This document shows, in pieces, positions 38,673 through 48,953 of a DNA stretch of 64,000 bases. Source of the DNA: Karstenula rhodostoma CBS 690.94 (lineage: Eukaryota > Ascomycota > Dothideomycetes > Pleosporales > Didymosphaeriaceae); the NCBI GenBank assembly GCA_010093485.1, contig MU001493.1, positions 529,599 through 593,598 of the forward strand, in the 5' to 3' direction. Positions within the stretch are counted from its first letter, which is position 1. The number at the start of each line of letters is the position of its first letter. The notes below the pieces were generated by a model that did not search any database, had not been told where the DNA came from, and worked only from the letters and a program-made list of their open reading frames with translations. A program made the translations under genes and the position numbers.

Positions 38673-40314
38673 CTACACTACCCTCCCCACCTTGAAACCC
38701 CCCGGCACCCTCTCCTGCCAAAAACCCTCCGGATCCACACCCTTCGCAACCCCCTTCATAAACGCCACCGTATCCTTCCCATAGCTCCCTAACCCATCCT
38801 GCCCGGGATGCGCATAGTTAATATACACTAGCTGCTCCAGCTGTCCCTCCTCCCTCGCCCTCTCCTCCAACGCCTTCGTCACAGCCAGCAGCTCCCCCTC
38901 CACGATAGCCAGCGCTGCGTCGTCACCAGTCACGCCGGCACCCGCAACCCATATGACAGAGTTACGGGCGAAGGGAGGCAGCATGGAACCACCCTTGCGA
39001 GCGGAAATGGTGGAGTAGAGCGTGGACATGGGCTGGAGGACTATGGTAGTGAAGAAGGACTCCGAGCCCAGGAGGTCGGTCAGGCGGGCTGTGAGGGAGG
39101 CGTGGAGGGTTGCGGCGTAAGTGAGGAGGTCGAGGGAGTTGGCCAGGGTTAGTGTTATGCTGGCGGACCTGTGATGGGACTGTCAGTTATACATTGCTTA
39201 GCATCAGGGGTGGGAGGGGGTGCGACGTACCTCCCGGACGCTAGCTGGGACGTGTTCGCGGCTGCGGCGAGTGAAGTCGTTTCCCAGGACGAGGAGACCG
39301 CGGGGATCGCCCGCGCGCCGTCGAAGGACGTCGTGTTCATGTCGCCCTGCGTGTTGACGGTGACGCTGAGGATGATGCTGCCGTTGATGTCTGGGGAGTG
39401 TTCGTATAGCACGAACATATGGTCGTGCGGGCGCTCTTCCACCTTGTCTGTGAAGGCGACCAGGTTCTTCAGAACCGCATCGGAGTGTTCCTCCATGACG
39501 ATGATCTGGCCGTACGCGAGGTCGACGGCCGGCTGGGCTTCGACGTCGAAGCGGGTCACGATGCCGAAGTTCGGCCCGCCGCCTTTGAGCGCTTTGAAAA
39601 GGTCTGCGTTCTCGTGGGCGTTGGCGTTGACGATGGTGCTGTTGGCGAGGACAACTTCGTAGTTTACCACCGTGTCGCAGCCAAACCCGTTTGTGCCGGT
39701 GTGGTAGGAGATGCCGCCGCCGAGCAGGAAACCACCGACGCCAACGTCGCCGTCTCGGCCGCCGGTAACGGTCACATTGTACTTGGCGAGCAAGTTGGCG
39801 TAGATGTCCCTCCAGTGCGCGCCGGGCTCTAGGCTGGCTACTTTCGTTTCAGCATCGTACCAGGAATTGTTCATGTGTCCGAGGTCGATAGTGACGCCAT
39901 TGACCACGTTGTTGGATCCTGGGTAGCCGTGCCCGCCGCTCCGGAGGGCGATGTGCCAGTCGCCAGCTCCCTCGCCGGTTTTTGCTAAGGTGCTGATTGC
40001 GGTGGAGACTTCCTGGGTTGTCTGCGGCTGGAAGAGACACCAAGGGTGGTAGCGGGCGTTTACGGACGCCCAGGACTGGATACGGGGTTCGTATTCCTCT
40101 GATGAGGCGGTGAGAACGCGGTCTCCGAGGCCAACGGCTATGAGAGCGTCGCACTGAGATGACTGTCAGTCGTTGCTACAAACATGTTGAAGAGGACGCT
40201 TACAGGAATGTATCCTGTGGCATCTTCAAGGTCCTGCGTGTAGTTCTGTGCGAATGCAAAGGGCAAGGAGAGAAGAGGGAGTAGATATCCCAATGTCATT
40301 GTTGGTTTCAACAT
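38673..40314 (-). CDS. secreted FAD-linked oxidoreductase (BBE-like, PCMH-type FAD domain)
   Basis: Exons 40314-40204, 40153-39231 and 39168-38673 give 509 residues. A signal peptide (LLPLLSLPFAFA) is followed by a FAD-binding domain. It contains LRSGGHGYPGSNN, where the His is the usual site of covalent flavin attachment, then GGGISYHTGTNGFGCD and GGGPNFGIVTRFD. The C-terminus has the BBE-type YINYAHP motif followed by GFWQERVPGGFK. Many N-x-S/T sites fit an extracellular glycoprotein. The family oxidises alcohols, sugars or amines with release of hydrogen peroxide, and also serves in secondary metabolism; no cluster genes surround this copy, so the substrate is open. An alternative ATG is five codons downstream. 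Confidence 0.92.
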
Positions 40315-41540
40315 GGTAGCCTTGCTGAAATGTTCGTTTGTCCAAAGAAAGGCTCCCAAGATACGGCGTACTACACAAGAGTAGCTACGAAGACGCTTCT
40401 TTTATATATTACTCTTTCGCAAGACCCTTCGTTTTTATAGATCTCTTCTACTCCTTTTCCTCACTTGGTCTGAGCATCTTAGAGGATAAGCTGTGGGAAG
40501 GATGCTACTGCTGGAATGACATTAGATACGCGTATTACGACAACTGAGAAAGGCAGTGTAAAGCGCGATGAAACTAGGCTTGCCTCGTTGGACGATTTTA
40601 CAAGCGCTGCCTAGCACCGCGTGCACAATAAGCTAGAAAGAGGAAGATGGTCGGAACTAAGCGAATACGCGTATTGACAATGAGAATGACGCTAAGGCGG
40701 AATGGTGGGGAGGGTGGAGGATCGGCGATGCACCTCCGGGGCCGTAATGAAATTGCAGAATCCGCGTTCACGTACATACTATAGAAGCAAATACACTACA
40801 TGCATCATATAATGATTCACAATGTTATTGAGCGGTTCGGAGATTGTGACCCAAGAGCTCTGGCGAGAAGTTGGTACTTGACGATGAAACGAAATAAGAG
40901 CATTTTGTGGCTCATTGAGTAGGAGCTTCTATGGAGCTATACGCGTATGATTCAAGGAACCTGAGAACAATATGAGATCATTCTGTCCATGCGCTGCAAC
41001 AAGCAGCCAGCACGCACATGTATCATTCAACACGTCAACAGAGAACACTAGAACATAAGCATTCATGGCTGACTGGGGACATAGCTAGGATTGCCATTGT
41101 TGCACTGGGCGCATTGTCCCTTCCATGCATAGGGTCGATTTCTAGTGTACTCGATTGTATTGATGTCTAGATTTGGACGTTTCGTCAGCAAAAAACTGGC
41201 CAGCCGCAATCAGCAAAGTCCAGCACTCACCGCAATTTCATATTCTCTGGTCGGTAAGTAAATTACGTTCGTTGAAAGAGCCCGCGTTGTTTTTGTTTTG
41301 GCACCCTACAGAGTTCATGTATTGCGTTTTGCCGCGGCTTCCAGAAGCTCGCGAAGTATCATATTTGAGAAAGAGCCCGCGGTACCATGATCACGCCCAG
41401 ACCTCAAAACCTCCAGATGGAAGCAGAAGAAAGCTGTGTGGCAGCCATACAAAAGCCTGCCCATGTATAATCCCGCGAAGTGATATCTGCACTCTTCCTG
41501 ACAATTCAGCTGAAGACCATCAAATTCCACCTGGAACAAC
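40315..41540. other. 1.2-kb intergenic region
   Basis: AT-moderate sequence with short frames only. Contains the FAD oxidase promoter and the 3' end of the next minus-strand gene. No repeat or RNA gene recognised. Confidence 0.45.
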
Positions 41541-41978
41541 TCAGCACCGGAGGATATCCCCCCTCCCACACTTTTTCAGCTCCTTCTTCCCCACCTTCGG
41601 CACCTTCCCCGCCCTCTTCCTATCCTCCTTCTTCCAATCCTTGTCATAATCTACCTCCGCACGGCGAGCCAGCTCTTCCCCTTCCTGCCTCTCCCTCTCT
41701 GCCGCCTCGGCCTCAAAACGCTCCTGCTGCTTCTCGTAAGCTGTCTGGTCATCAGAAGAGTTTCTCTTGTACCTTATATTGAAGCCATCTCGGTACTTGT
41801 GCTCGTTGCAGCCGGTGTGAGTCTGCACGTTGAAGAGTCTCTTGCATTCTTCAACTTCGCAGTACGCGACGTGGCCTTTCTTCAAGCAACGATCGCTGGC
41901 TGGCTTGGCACAGAAGGTGCAGTGGTGCTTCTGCATAGGGCCGGTGCCGGCGTATTGGGTTAGGGTTTGGCAGGGCAT
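41541..41978 (-). CDS. small Cys/His-rich protein, family member A (unknown function)
   Basis: Uninterrupted 145-residue frame starting at ATG 41978. The core (residues 18-65) has the spacing C20-x2-C23-x7-C31-x4-H36-x3-C40-x4-C45-x11-C57-x2-H60, followed by a Y-x2-G-F-N motif. The C-terminal 70 residues are Glu/Arg/Lys-rich, predicted helical or coiled. Members B (47169-47603) and C (48119-48535) share the same ligand order, so the arrangement is not chance. Eight Cys/His ligands fit two zinc sites, an inference. There is no signal peptide and no known finger family was recognised. It lies opposite in direction to B and C and is the most diverged (an extra two residues between C40 and C45). 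Confidence 0.75.
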   Translation of the reverse strand: MPCQTLTQYAGTGPMQKHHCTFCAKPASDRCLKKGHVAYCEVEECKRLFNVQTHTGCNEHKYRDGFNIRYKRNSSDDQTAYEKQQERFEAEAAERERQEGEELARRAEVDYDKDWKKEDRKRAGKVPKVGKKELKKCGRGDILRC

Positions 41979-42542
41979 AGTGGTGGTTCGTGGTGTTCTG
42001 TGGATGGTTAGTGAGGTGGAAGTTGAGTTCGAGAATTCGCATGTGCGGTGAGAGATGAGGGTATGGTGGGGGAGTGTTGGGCTTATATGCTGTGGTATGG
42101 TAGGAACGTAGTGTGGAAAGTAAGGTTTGTGCGTGAAAGCTGTACACGTGAGCTCTTCGCGTGTGGACGGTGTCTACAATGTTATGTGAAATGGAAAGCA
42201 AATCGATGACTGAACAAAACACAGCGCATTGTGCAATTTCTCCCTTGGCTGGGAACCAGGCGGGTGCACGTACTAGCCACTACCGCTTCATGGCCGAATC
42301 TGCGTATCTATAACGCTGACACACCTATAGTGTTGACATGTGGTTCCAAGCCTGACTTCACGCAACCAAGTGCAGGGCAGCCCAATCACTGATCTATCCT
42401 GAGCCAAGTTCTGATTATTGTAGTGACAATTTGCAGTGGAATTAAGTACAAGAAGTCCGGAACGGGTCCGTCATCAACGCTCTTATAATCGGATGTATCT
42501 TTTCATGCATGGAATCGATATCCTAGCGTGGAGATTTTAATT
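41979..42542. promoter_or_regulatory. intergenic region; promoter of family member A
   Basis: About 560 bases without a supported gene; it also contains the 3' end of the LRNRIY-type gene. Confidence 0.4.
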
Positions 42543-43842
42543 TCAATTGACATCGCCCCAATCGGGAAATTCTTCCATGTCTTCCCCAGGTATCAACACT
42601 TGGTTGTACACCGGATGTGCATGTATTTGCTCGGCGTAGTCAATCGTAGATATGCCTGTCTCCTCGGCGAGCACGAAATCGACGGTCGTTAAGCCTTCTA
42701 GCTCTTGAATACCGAGGCTCTCTAGCAACTGGACCCGGGAATTGAACATATCGAATTTACTGAAGGGTGTGCGATCACTAGCGTACTTGGAGAGGCGAAG
42801 ATGTATTGTCAGTCGTCCCGGTGCTCTCGTGGGCCTCTCGTGGTCGACCAGGAGCAAAGCCTGGACCTTGGTCGTATCGTAGAGCCGGCCACGCAGCGTA
42901 AGCCAATTTTCGTGAGAATTTGCGAAGAAGTTGTTTATCGCCTCTAGGTAGTAGTATTTCTGGTTTAGATACCATAGATTTTGATTGACTGCCTCTTCAT
43001 GATCGTGCGCGCAAGACATATCCCCAGGGAAGTAGAGGAGCGATTCACCGCATTGTCTGCAGCAGGGATAGTCATAGTCATTGTCGAAATCCTGGTCGAC
43101 CAGCTGACGGCAGGCAAATTCCGCAATGAAGTCTGGACGGGAGTTTTGCAGTTTCTAAGGTTGACTCTTAGAACAATTCCTACATGCATTCAAGGATTTG
43201 AAACGATTCAGACTTACCAGAAGGGGGGTAAGATCGAAAAGTAGACCTTTTCCATACGGCCCATTGTGATCCCATGAAATGAATATTGTCTTTGGCGCCT
43301 TCCAAGGTACAAGATCATATCCAAACTCACCTTCATAAAAGTCGTTTATAAACATTTGAACTTCGCCTAGTTTGAGACGAACTACTAAGTCTCGGAGCCA
43401 AATTGGGCGGTATTCTTCGCGTATTAATGCACACGTCTGCATTAGAGCGAGGAATTGGTAGCTGGATGGTGGGCCTCCATCTCCAGAAGCCGGCGTTTTG
43501 GAAAGCGTGGTTGGAATACTATGAGCGATAAGTCAGGAACATATTCAAATGATAGCAAAATACGTTTCTTTTGACGTTACTTACGCGACCGTTTCTTGTG
43601 CAAAGTCGTAGATGCGGTTGCGAAGCTCTACAAGCCGATGTTAAGTTTACCTCTCTCTCAAACGTTCACAGGCTCGTACCTGCAGGCAGCTCTTTTAGAC
43701 GACATCGCGGCCAAATGCGTTTATCCAGAGCATTGCGTGCCTGGTTGCGTTCCTCAAGCTTCTTCTCGTGTTCTCTCTTCCTGCGCGCGATCTCATCCGC
43801 ACGTGGGTTTGGGATTATCCCAATGTACCTGCTTGTACTCAT
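42543..43842 (-). CDS. LPAELRNRIY-type (F-box-like/2EXR-like) protein of unknown role
   Basis: Exons 43842-43680, 43627-43585, 43518-43218 and 43154-42543 give 372 residues. The N-terminus is charged and helical (EIARRKREHEKKLEERN). The first splice then creates LPAELRNRIYDFA, the hallmark of a large ascomycete family of F-box-like or 2EXR-like proteins. The middle has ALIREEYRPIW, also typical. The last exon carries two close Cys pairs (CCRQCG) and CAHDHEE, possibly metal-binding. These proteins are numerous in Dothideomycetes and mostly uncharacterised; a role as substrate receptor is only a guess. All three introns are 52-66 bases and restore the frame. Confidence 0.8.
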
Positions 43843-44088
43843 ATTGACAGGCTGCTATGGTGCTGTTGTTGGTGCTGGCAGAGTTCAGTGGTCGCTGCGG
43901 CTGAGAAGTTTACGCGTCCCGAAGGCGGGGCGGGGTGCATCTTAATAAAGACGCGCAAATTACCCAATTCCGATACGGAGAGGTAGTGAATAATGTTCCC
44001 GTTGAGTGCGCTAACAGGAGGAACGCGTGTATGCTAGCCGTACGAAGCAATGGTATTCCGTCTCTCTTCTGTGCATCTAAGGAGCACC
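43843..44088. other. short intergenic region
   Basis: Upstream of the LRNRIY-type gene; nothing recognised. Confidence 0.4.
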
Positions 44089-44543
44089 TCATCTCCAGAA
44101 ATCCATGCAACGCTGTCCTTTGGTCGTAACCATTCTCGTGACTACATCATGGAGCTTCTCGTGTCGGACGCCGGCGTCCACGGCGACTTTGATACCATGT
44201 TTGGCGATGTGCGGCAAGGCGGGCTCGAGAGCCTCGGGAAGGTTGGCTCGTATGCTTCCATGTGCGGTATCATATGTCAGGAAGCACATAACCGACACAC
44301 GATGTATGGCTTCGCAACATTGAGCTTGCTGTTGGCTCGCGCTGTCACATTCCCTTCACTATCCAGTCGCCTACAAGCACGTCGATGGGATCGTTCGCGT
44401 AGTTCGAGGCGAGCAATACCATAGCACTGCGGCGGTCGGTAGTGGACCCAGAACATCCTGTTGACTTTCTAAATATATCATCAACATAGCTACGGCGCAC
44501 ATTGGCACATGCCTGCAATGCGTATTGGGCGTTGTGATGTCAT
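44089..44543 (-). pseudogene. relic of an AtuA (DUF1446) family gene
   Basis: Three pieces in the right order but in different frames. First MTSQRPIRIAG (44543-44511), the usual family start, then a stop a few codons later. Next DRRSAMVLLASNYANDPIDVLVGDW (44440-44351), matching the conserved DVIVGDW block, then a TGA. Last EALEPALPHIAKHGIKVAVDAG followed by KLHDVVTRM (44260-44089), matching the next conserved block. AtuA proteins are associated with acyclic terpene utilisation. Intact members are several hundred residues longer, so this is a truncated, frameshifted remnant. The motif assignment is from memory of the family. Confidence 0.6.
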
Positions 44544-44918
44544 GTCGCTGGTCAGGGGAGGTAGTTTAGATGCCCAATGAGCTGCTATGCTACTCTCATA
44601 AAGCATAACAGCTTCAAGGTCCTGAGTGAAGAGCATCGTGGGACTTCGGGGGTAGTCGTGAGGGATGATGCGGAGTCGCGTTGGCCCCGTCAGCGCATAG
44701 CCGAGGCGTGGGGAAAGAGCTAGCATCGATGTAGGTTTAGGCACAAATGACCCGAAAAGAAGCTGAAGTGGGTACACTACAAACCAAAGCCCGCCGCCCC
44801 CAGCAAAATAAAACGCCCTTCAGAGTCCCAGCTTTTACAGGACTACAAACTCATGCGACGTGCTACCGCGCGAGCGCAATGCTTGACAGCCTTTGCTACC
44901 AAGTTTATCATATTACAT
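44544..44918. other. intergenic region
   Basis: Between the AtuA relic and the kinase gene; no gene recognised. Confidence 0.4.
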
Positions 44919-46541
44919 TCACGACGTCCGATGGTCGATAAGCTTCGGGATCCACTCCAATATCTTACGGCCCTCAAGCGACCCATTTCCAACCTTCTCG
45001 ATGAACTCTTCGAGTGTCTCCTCGCTGGCATCGCACAACGCTGGAATTTTCCTGAAAAGTGTTTTGACAAGCTTGTCTGTCTTGTCGTGGGACGATGGAC
45101 CGAAATTGCTAAACAATGTGTATACGACAGAAGCATAAAGGCCTGATTTCATCGTATACTTCGCGTCAGATTCCGGTCCACCGCATGCTTCGATCATCGC
45201 GTTCGTGTATATCTCGCGGTATTTGCTGAGATTTCGAATCTCACCTGCAGGTATGTCACTCGCCACAGGTAACCAGCCTTCTTGAAGCCAGGCCGGTAGG
45301 CAGATATGGCCGACACAGCGAGGGGCGAAGAACGCGCCTTCCCAATCGAGGATTCCGAGAATTTTTCCATCGTCTGCCACGAGAATGTTCTGCAGGGCGA
45401 GGTCTGGATGATAAAGCGTGAACGACTCCTCCTCATCGTGAGGTGACGCCTTCGAACATACGAAGGGAGGAGAGTTTACTATCAGTTCCAGCACGAAGCG
45501 CAGGCCCTGTGAATACGGATTATGAGCCGCGTAGTACACCCGTTCCAGTTTCTCCTGCCAGAATGCTGAAGCAGTGCGGAATACCGGCATTTCTCTATAT
45601 GAACGGCACTCGAGAGGTCCTGCTCCAATGTAAGTATAGATTGGGTTTATAGTTGGCTCGTCGAAACTATCGCCTTCCAACTCTAGCATGCCTATAGCAT
45701 CCATACTAACGTGACGCAACTCAGCCATAGTCCGCGCCAGAGACAGGAGGAATGTATGCCGACGTTGCTCGCATTCCTCAGAAGGATCGTCGATCCAGTC
45801 GTTGTCGGTATTAGCTTTGCTCTCTCCGCCTTCGGTCTCTTCTTCATCGTCGCTATCCCACCAGATGGCATTTGCAGATTTGCCTTGAATAAAAGACCAG
45901 CAGCTGTAGGGTGCCCCGATGTCATTATCGAGGGTTGTGTCCCAATCCAAGACTTCGGCGACAGGAAAATGAGGGACCTGGTCCCGGACCCATTGTATCG
46001 TGTCTGCCTCAGAGACCAGGATTGGCTTATGCTTCGGGTTCCATCGATCTTTCGTTCCCACTATCGGTATCTTCACAGCGAGCTTGCTGGGACCGTTGCT
46101 AAGGATAACAACGAAGCTATGTGCACCATGTACGCGGCTTTCGACGACAAACGGGGCACCTTGCTCATCCTGGTAGAATGCGCCCGCTGCGAGCGGAGCG
46201 AAAGACGAATCTGGGATATCTTGGAAAGGACCCCAACGGTAAAGTTCTTCTTCCCAGGATGAATCGTCCGAATCAGATCCTGTGCTGTTGTTAAAATGGC
46301 TCTTACTGTTCGAGGTTTCCAGCACGCTATGTGTGGTTGGCTGACCACTGTCTTCCGCTTCGGCTGACAGTTGAATAACACCCGCGCTGTACTGGGCGAC
46401 CTGGGAGCTGCACCATATTTGCAATTTCTCAAAAGCACCTTGTCGAGCCTCCGTCGTATTTGGATTTTCTGCCGTCGTTGGAATTGAGGGCAGTGAGCGA
46501 CGACCTGCACAGCATACGAAAAGCTTCTTCACGGACTCCAT
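44919..46541 (-). CDS. aminoglycoside phosphotransferase (APH)-fold kinase
   Basis: Single exon of 540 residues; the first ATG in frame is at 46541 (upstream in-frame TTG codons are not starts). The N-lobe has LAVKIPIVG with the probable ATP-binding Lys. The C-lobe has YHPDLALQNIL (catalytic HxDxxxxN) and GILDWEGA (metal-binding DxE). An acidic insert (DSDDEEETEGGES) sits between the lobes and a Ser-rich stretch precedes the fold. Fungal members are abundant in subtelomeric and accessory regions, and their substrates are generally unknown. There is no reason to assume antibiotic phosphorylation. Both neighbours are accessory genes. Confidence 0.88.
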   Translation of the reverse strand: MESVKKLFVCCAGRRSLPSIPTTAENPNTTEARQGAFEKLQIWCSSQVAQYSAGVIQLSAEAEDSGQPTTHSVLETSNSKSHFNNSTGSDSDDSSWEEELYRWGPFQDIPDSSFAPLAAGAFYQDEQGAPFVVESRVHGAHSFVVILSNGPSKLAVKIPIVGTKDRWNPKHKPILVSEADTIQWVRDQVPHFPVAEVLDWDTTLDNDIGAPYSCWSFIQGKSANAIWWDSDDEEETEGGESKANTDNDWIDDPSEECEQRRHTFLLSLARTMAELRHVSMDAIGMLELEGDSFDEPTINPIYTYIGAGPLECRSYREMPVFRTASAFWQEKLERVYYAAHNPYSQGLRFVLELIVNSPPFVCSKASPHDEEESFTLYHPDLALQNILVADDGKILGILDWEGAFFAPRCVGHICLPAWLQEGWLPVASDIPAGEIRNLSKYREIYTNAMIEACGGPESDAKYTMKSGLYASVVYTLFSNFGPSSHDKTDKLVKTLFRKIPALCDASEETLEEFIEKVGNGSLEGRKILEWIPKLIDHRTS

Positions 46542-47168
46542 GTGATTTCTCGTAGAACCGGCCAAGCCGTGAGTTGGTGTTTGCTCTAGTGGACGGGTGG
46601 TATCTTCAGAAGCTTGCGGGGTGTTTAGTCAAGTCACAGGTGTGGTTTATATGCGCTGCGCCGCGCGCTGTTGCGATAACGTGTGCCACAGCGTCTGGTC
46701 GAGTACAGTTTTTTTTTTCACTGCCTACCCACCTCCAGATAGTACAGTGCTATTTGGGTGAATTATATCCGACCGACACGTAGTAGAAACCGCAATTTGA
46801 AATGAGTGATGCCACACACGTGTCAACGCCATGAAATAGCTAGCTGGAACCTGCGACTCGAGGGCAGTCACGTTTATCAACTTTTCAGAATTCCAAGATC
46901 TCGGGCAGATACCCTAAGCTTTCTTTCACAGTAAAAGAGTCCCGTGCGGCTCCCGCTCGCCCTCTCTTTGAAATGCTCGCAGTTCTTATATGCACCCTTC
47001 ACCCACATCGAGCTACGACCCGGAACAGACAGGAACGTCGACAGCAGATCTCTGGACCAAAGGTAAGGAAGAGAGAGCGCTTGGAGGCACAGTAAAGAGG
47101 CTCCAACCAAATTTGGAATTAGTCTCCAGAGGTATGAAATCAATTCGACTAACAGGTGTCAAGACAAG
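46542..47168. promoter_or_regulatory. divergent intergenic region, kinase and family member B
   Basis: About 630 bases with promoters for both. No further gene seen. Confidence 0.45.
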
Positions 47169-47603
47169 ATGGCCCCAATCCTCGCGCGCCAGGGCAAAGG
47201 CAGAAGGTACAATCACCATTGTCGGATGTGCAAGGGTGCAGTCAAGCAGGGATGCTTGGACAAGTACCACATCGTTGAATGCGAGGAATGCACCGAAGTC
47301 TTCTCATCCTTCAGCAAGACAGGATGCAACGACCACACTTACGCGGACGGGTACAATCTCTCAGCAAAGAAAGTCAAGAGCGGTCTACCCGCGGATCACC
47401 GCACCCCGTTGGAGCTTCAGCAAGAAGCAGCCAACAGGGCTGAGCGTACGAGAAAAGCCCGAGTTGCTGAGGCCGAGCAAACCAGCCAGGAGAGAGATAT
47501 CATGGACAAGAATGGCAACAACGGCAAGCAGGGCAAGAATGGTACCAACGGCAAGAACGGCAAGAACGGCAAGCAGGACAGACGCCGTGGCAGCCAACAC
47601 TAG
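47169..47603 (+). CDS. small Cys/His-rich protein, family member B (unknown function)
   Basis: Uninterrupted 144-residue frame. The core ligand pattern is C18-x2-C21-x7-C29-x4-H34-x3-C38-x2-C41-x11-C53-x2-H56, followed by Y-x2-G-Y-N-L and the block KSGLPADHRT. After a charged helix the C-terminus is a Gly/Asn/Lys repeat (units of NGK, about residues 113-137) ending RRRGSQH. This basic tail is unlike those of A and C and could bind nucleic acid or cell-wall anions (a guess). It is in direct orientation with member C, 515 bp away. Their 3' flanks also look alike (TAGCTT, then ATGG, CAGTGTA and ACACTGT), pointing to tandem duplication. Confidence 0.78.
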   Translation: MAPILARQGKGRRYNHHCRMCKGAVKQGCLDKYHIVECEECTEVFSSFSKTGCNDHTYADGYNLSAKKVKSGLPADHRTPLELQQEAANRAERTRKARVAEAEQTSQERDIMDKNGNNGKQGKNGTNGKNGKNGKQDRRRGSQH

Positions 47604-48118
47604 CTTCGCCATGGCAAGCTAGCTCTCGATTATGGACGGCCATGGCGATTGGCTGAGCGCAGTGTACCGGACACTGTGGAGGCTCAGCAGTCTTATTCAC
47701 GCACGGCGGCTTTTCACGATCCAGCATCTTCTATCGGGGTCATCTTATTATACGTTATTATATCGGAATGGCAAGGAACCATTGATTGGGATAATGGAAC
47801 CTTAGATTTCGGAATGAAGTGAAATGGAACACGAGTAGCATGTACCAAGTGAAAGTATGCCAGATCATAACAAGCTCATGTGATATCAAAATTCCATGGA
47901 CATCCATACTGCCTCACATGATCATCCATAACGAAGCATCGCCCGTTGTGAAAGCCGCCACCGCCGTAGAGTTCCGTATGTATTAAGATGCAATCCTTGC
48001 TTTTCCCTCTACCTCACCGCAATATTAATAGCGGCCTGAAGCAGTTGAGGGTAGAACGCAACCGCAAACACTTCACAACTTCGTTTCAGACACAACACCT
48101 GTTAAGCAAACCTTCAAT
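47604..48118. other. intergenic region between family members B and C
   Basis: Holds the B 3' flank and the C promoter. The sequence just before the C start is CA-rich. No other gene seen. Confidence 0.45.
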
Positions 48119-48535
48119 ATGGCTCCCATTCCGCGCAACGACCAGGACGAAGATAGCAACAACTACAATCACCACTGCGGTCTATGCAATGGAGCTCCGA
48201 GCAAGCGCTGCTTCAAGCAGAACCACGTCGCGTACTGCGAGGCCTGTGGAGACATCTTCACGGTGAAGAGCAGCAAGTGCGGTGGAGGTTGTCTTAAGCA
48301 TCCCTACGCGAAGGGCTACAACTTGTCTTACAAGAAGATCAAGTCGAAGATGCCTGCTGACGACAGGACTGACTACGATCTTCAGTTGGAGGTTGAAGCT
48401 CGCGAGCAGATGAAGGCCGACGCTGCGAAGAGGGAGCAACTTGCAGCAAATGAAGCCGCCAAGAAGCAGCAGCAGTTGACATCCAAGCAGAAGAAGAAGC
48501 TTCGACTTGTGCAGAAAGGCAAGTGGTGCAACTAG
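48119..48535 (+). CDS. small Cys/His-rich protein, family member C (unknown function)
   Basis: Uninterrupted 138-residue frame. The core is C20-x2-C23-x7-C31-x4-H36-x3-C40-x2-C43-x14-C58-x2-H61, with an extra Cys (C54) in a Gly-rich loop, then Y-x2-G-Y-N-L and KSKMPADDRT. Both B and C start MAPI and share NHHC at the first ligand. The C-terminal half is a Lys/Gln/Ala-rich helix (KKQQQLTSKQKKKLRL). No secretion signal. As with A and B, no described zinc-finger class was recognised. Confidence 0.78.
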   Translation: MAPIPRNDQDEDSNNYNHHCGLCNGAPSKRCFKQNHVAYCEACGDIFTVKSSKCGGGCLKHPYAKGYNLSYKKIKSKMPADDRTDYDLQLEVEAREQMKADAAKREQLAANEAAKKQQQLTSKQKKKLRLVQKGKWCN

Positions 48536-48739
48536 CTTTACTCTTCTGAGTGAGCGTTGTGCGACTATGGAGACTGACTGAGTACAGTGTAGATCCGAAA
48601 CACTGTTGATGTTCAATGATGAAACTCATGGCTTAACCACTTTTCCTTATTTGAATCACGGATCACGGATCACGTTTTACGGAATCCGATATATTCCGTC
48701 TCTTTCGGCGTTCTAGAGCTGTTATTTCCGAGATATGGC

Positions 48740-48953
48740 AGCGGTCATGCGGAAGCACCACCAAGATTAGAGTATTGTTACGAACTCTAGATTGCTCACA
48801 TGGTGGGGGAGACTTTTAATTGTTGACCCGCGTTCTTTGTCTTCCTCTTCGAACACAGCGGTCATGCAGAAGCACTGCTATGATCGGGATATTGCTATGC
48901 ACGGCAGCTTACTTATATTATAGCGAGAGACTTTCAATTGTTGACTTGCGTTC
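48740..48953. repeat. imperfect tandem duplication, period about 117 bp
   Basis: Copy one starts AGCGGTCATGCGGAAGCAC (48740) and ends near GTTGACCCGCGTTC (48835). Copy two starts AGCGGTCATGCAGAAGCAC (48857) and ends GTTGACTTGCGTTC (48953). The ends match well and the middles have diverged. Confidence 0.75.
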
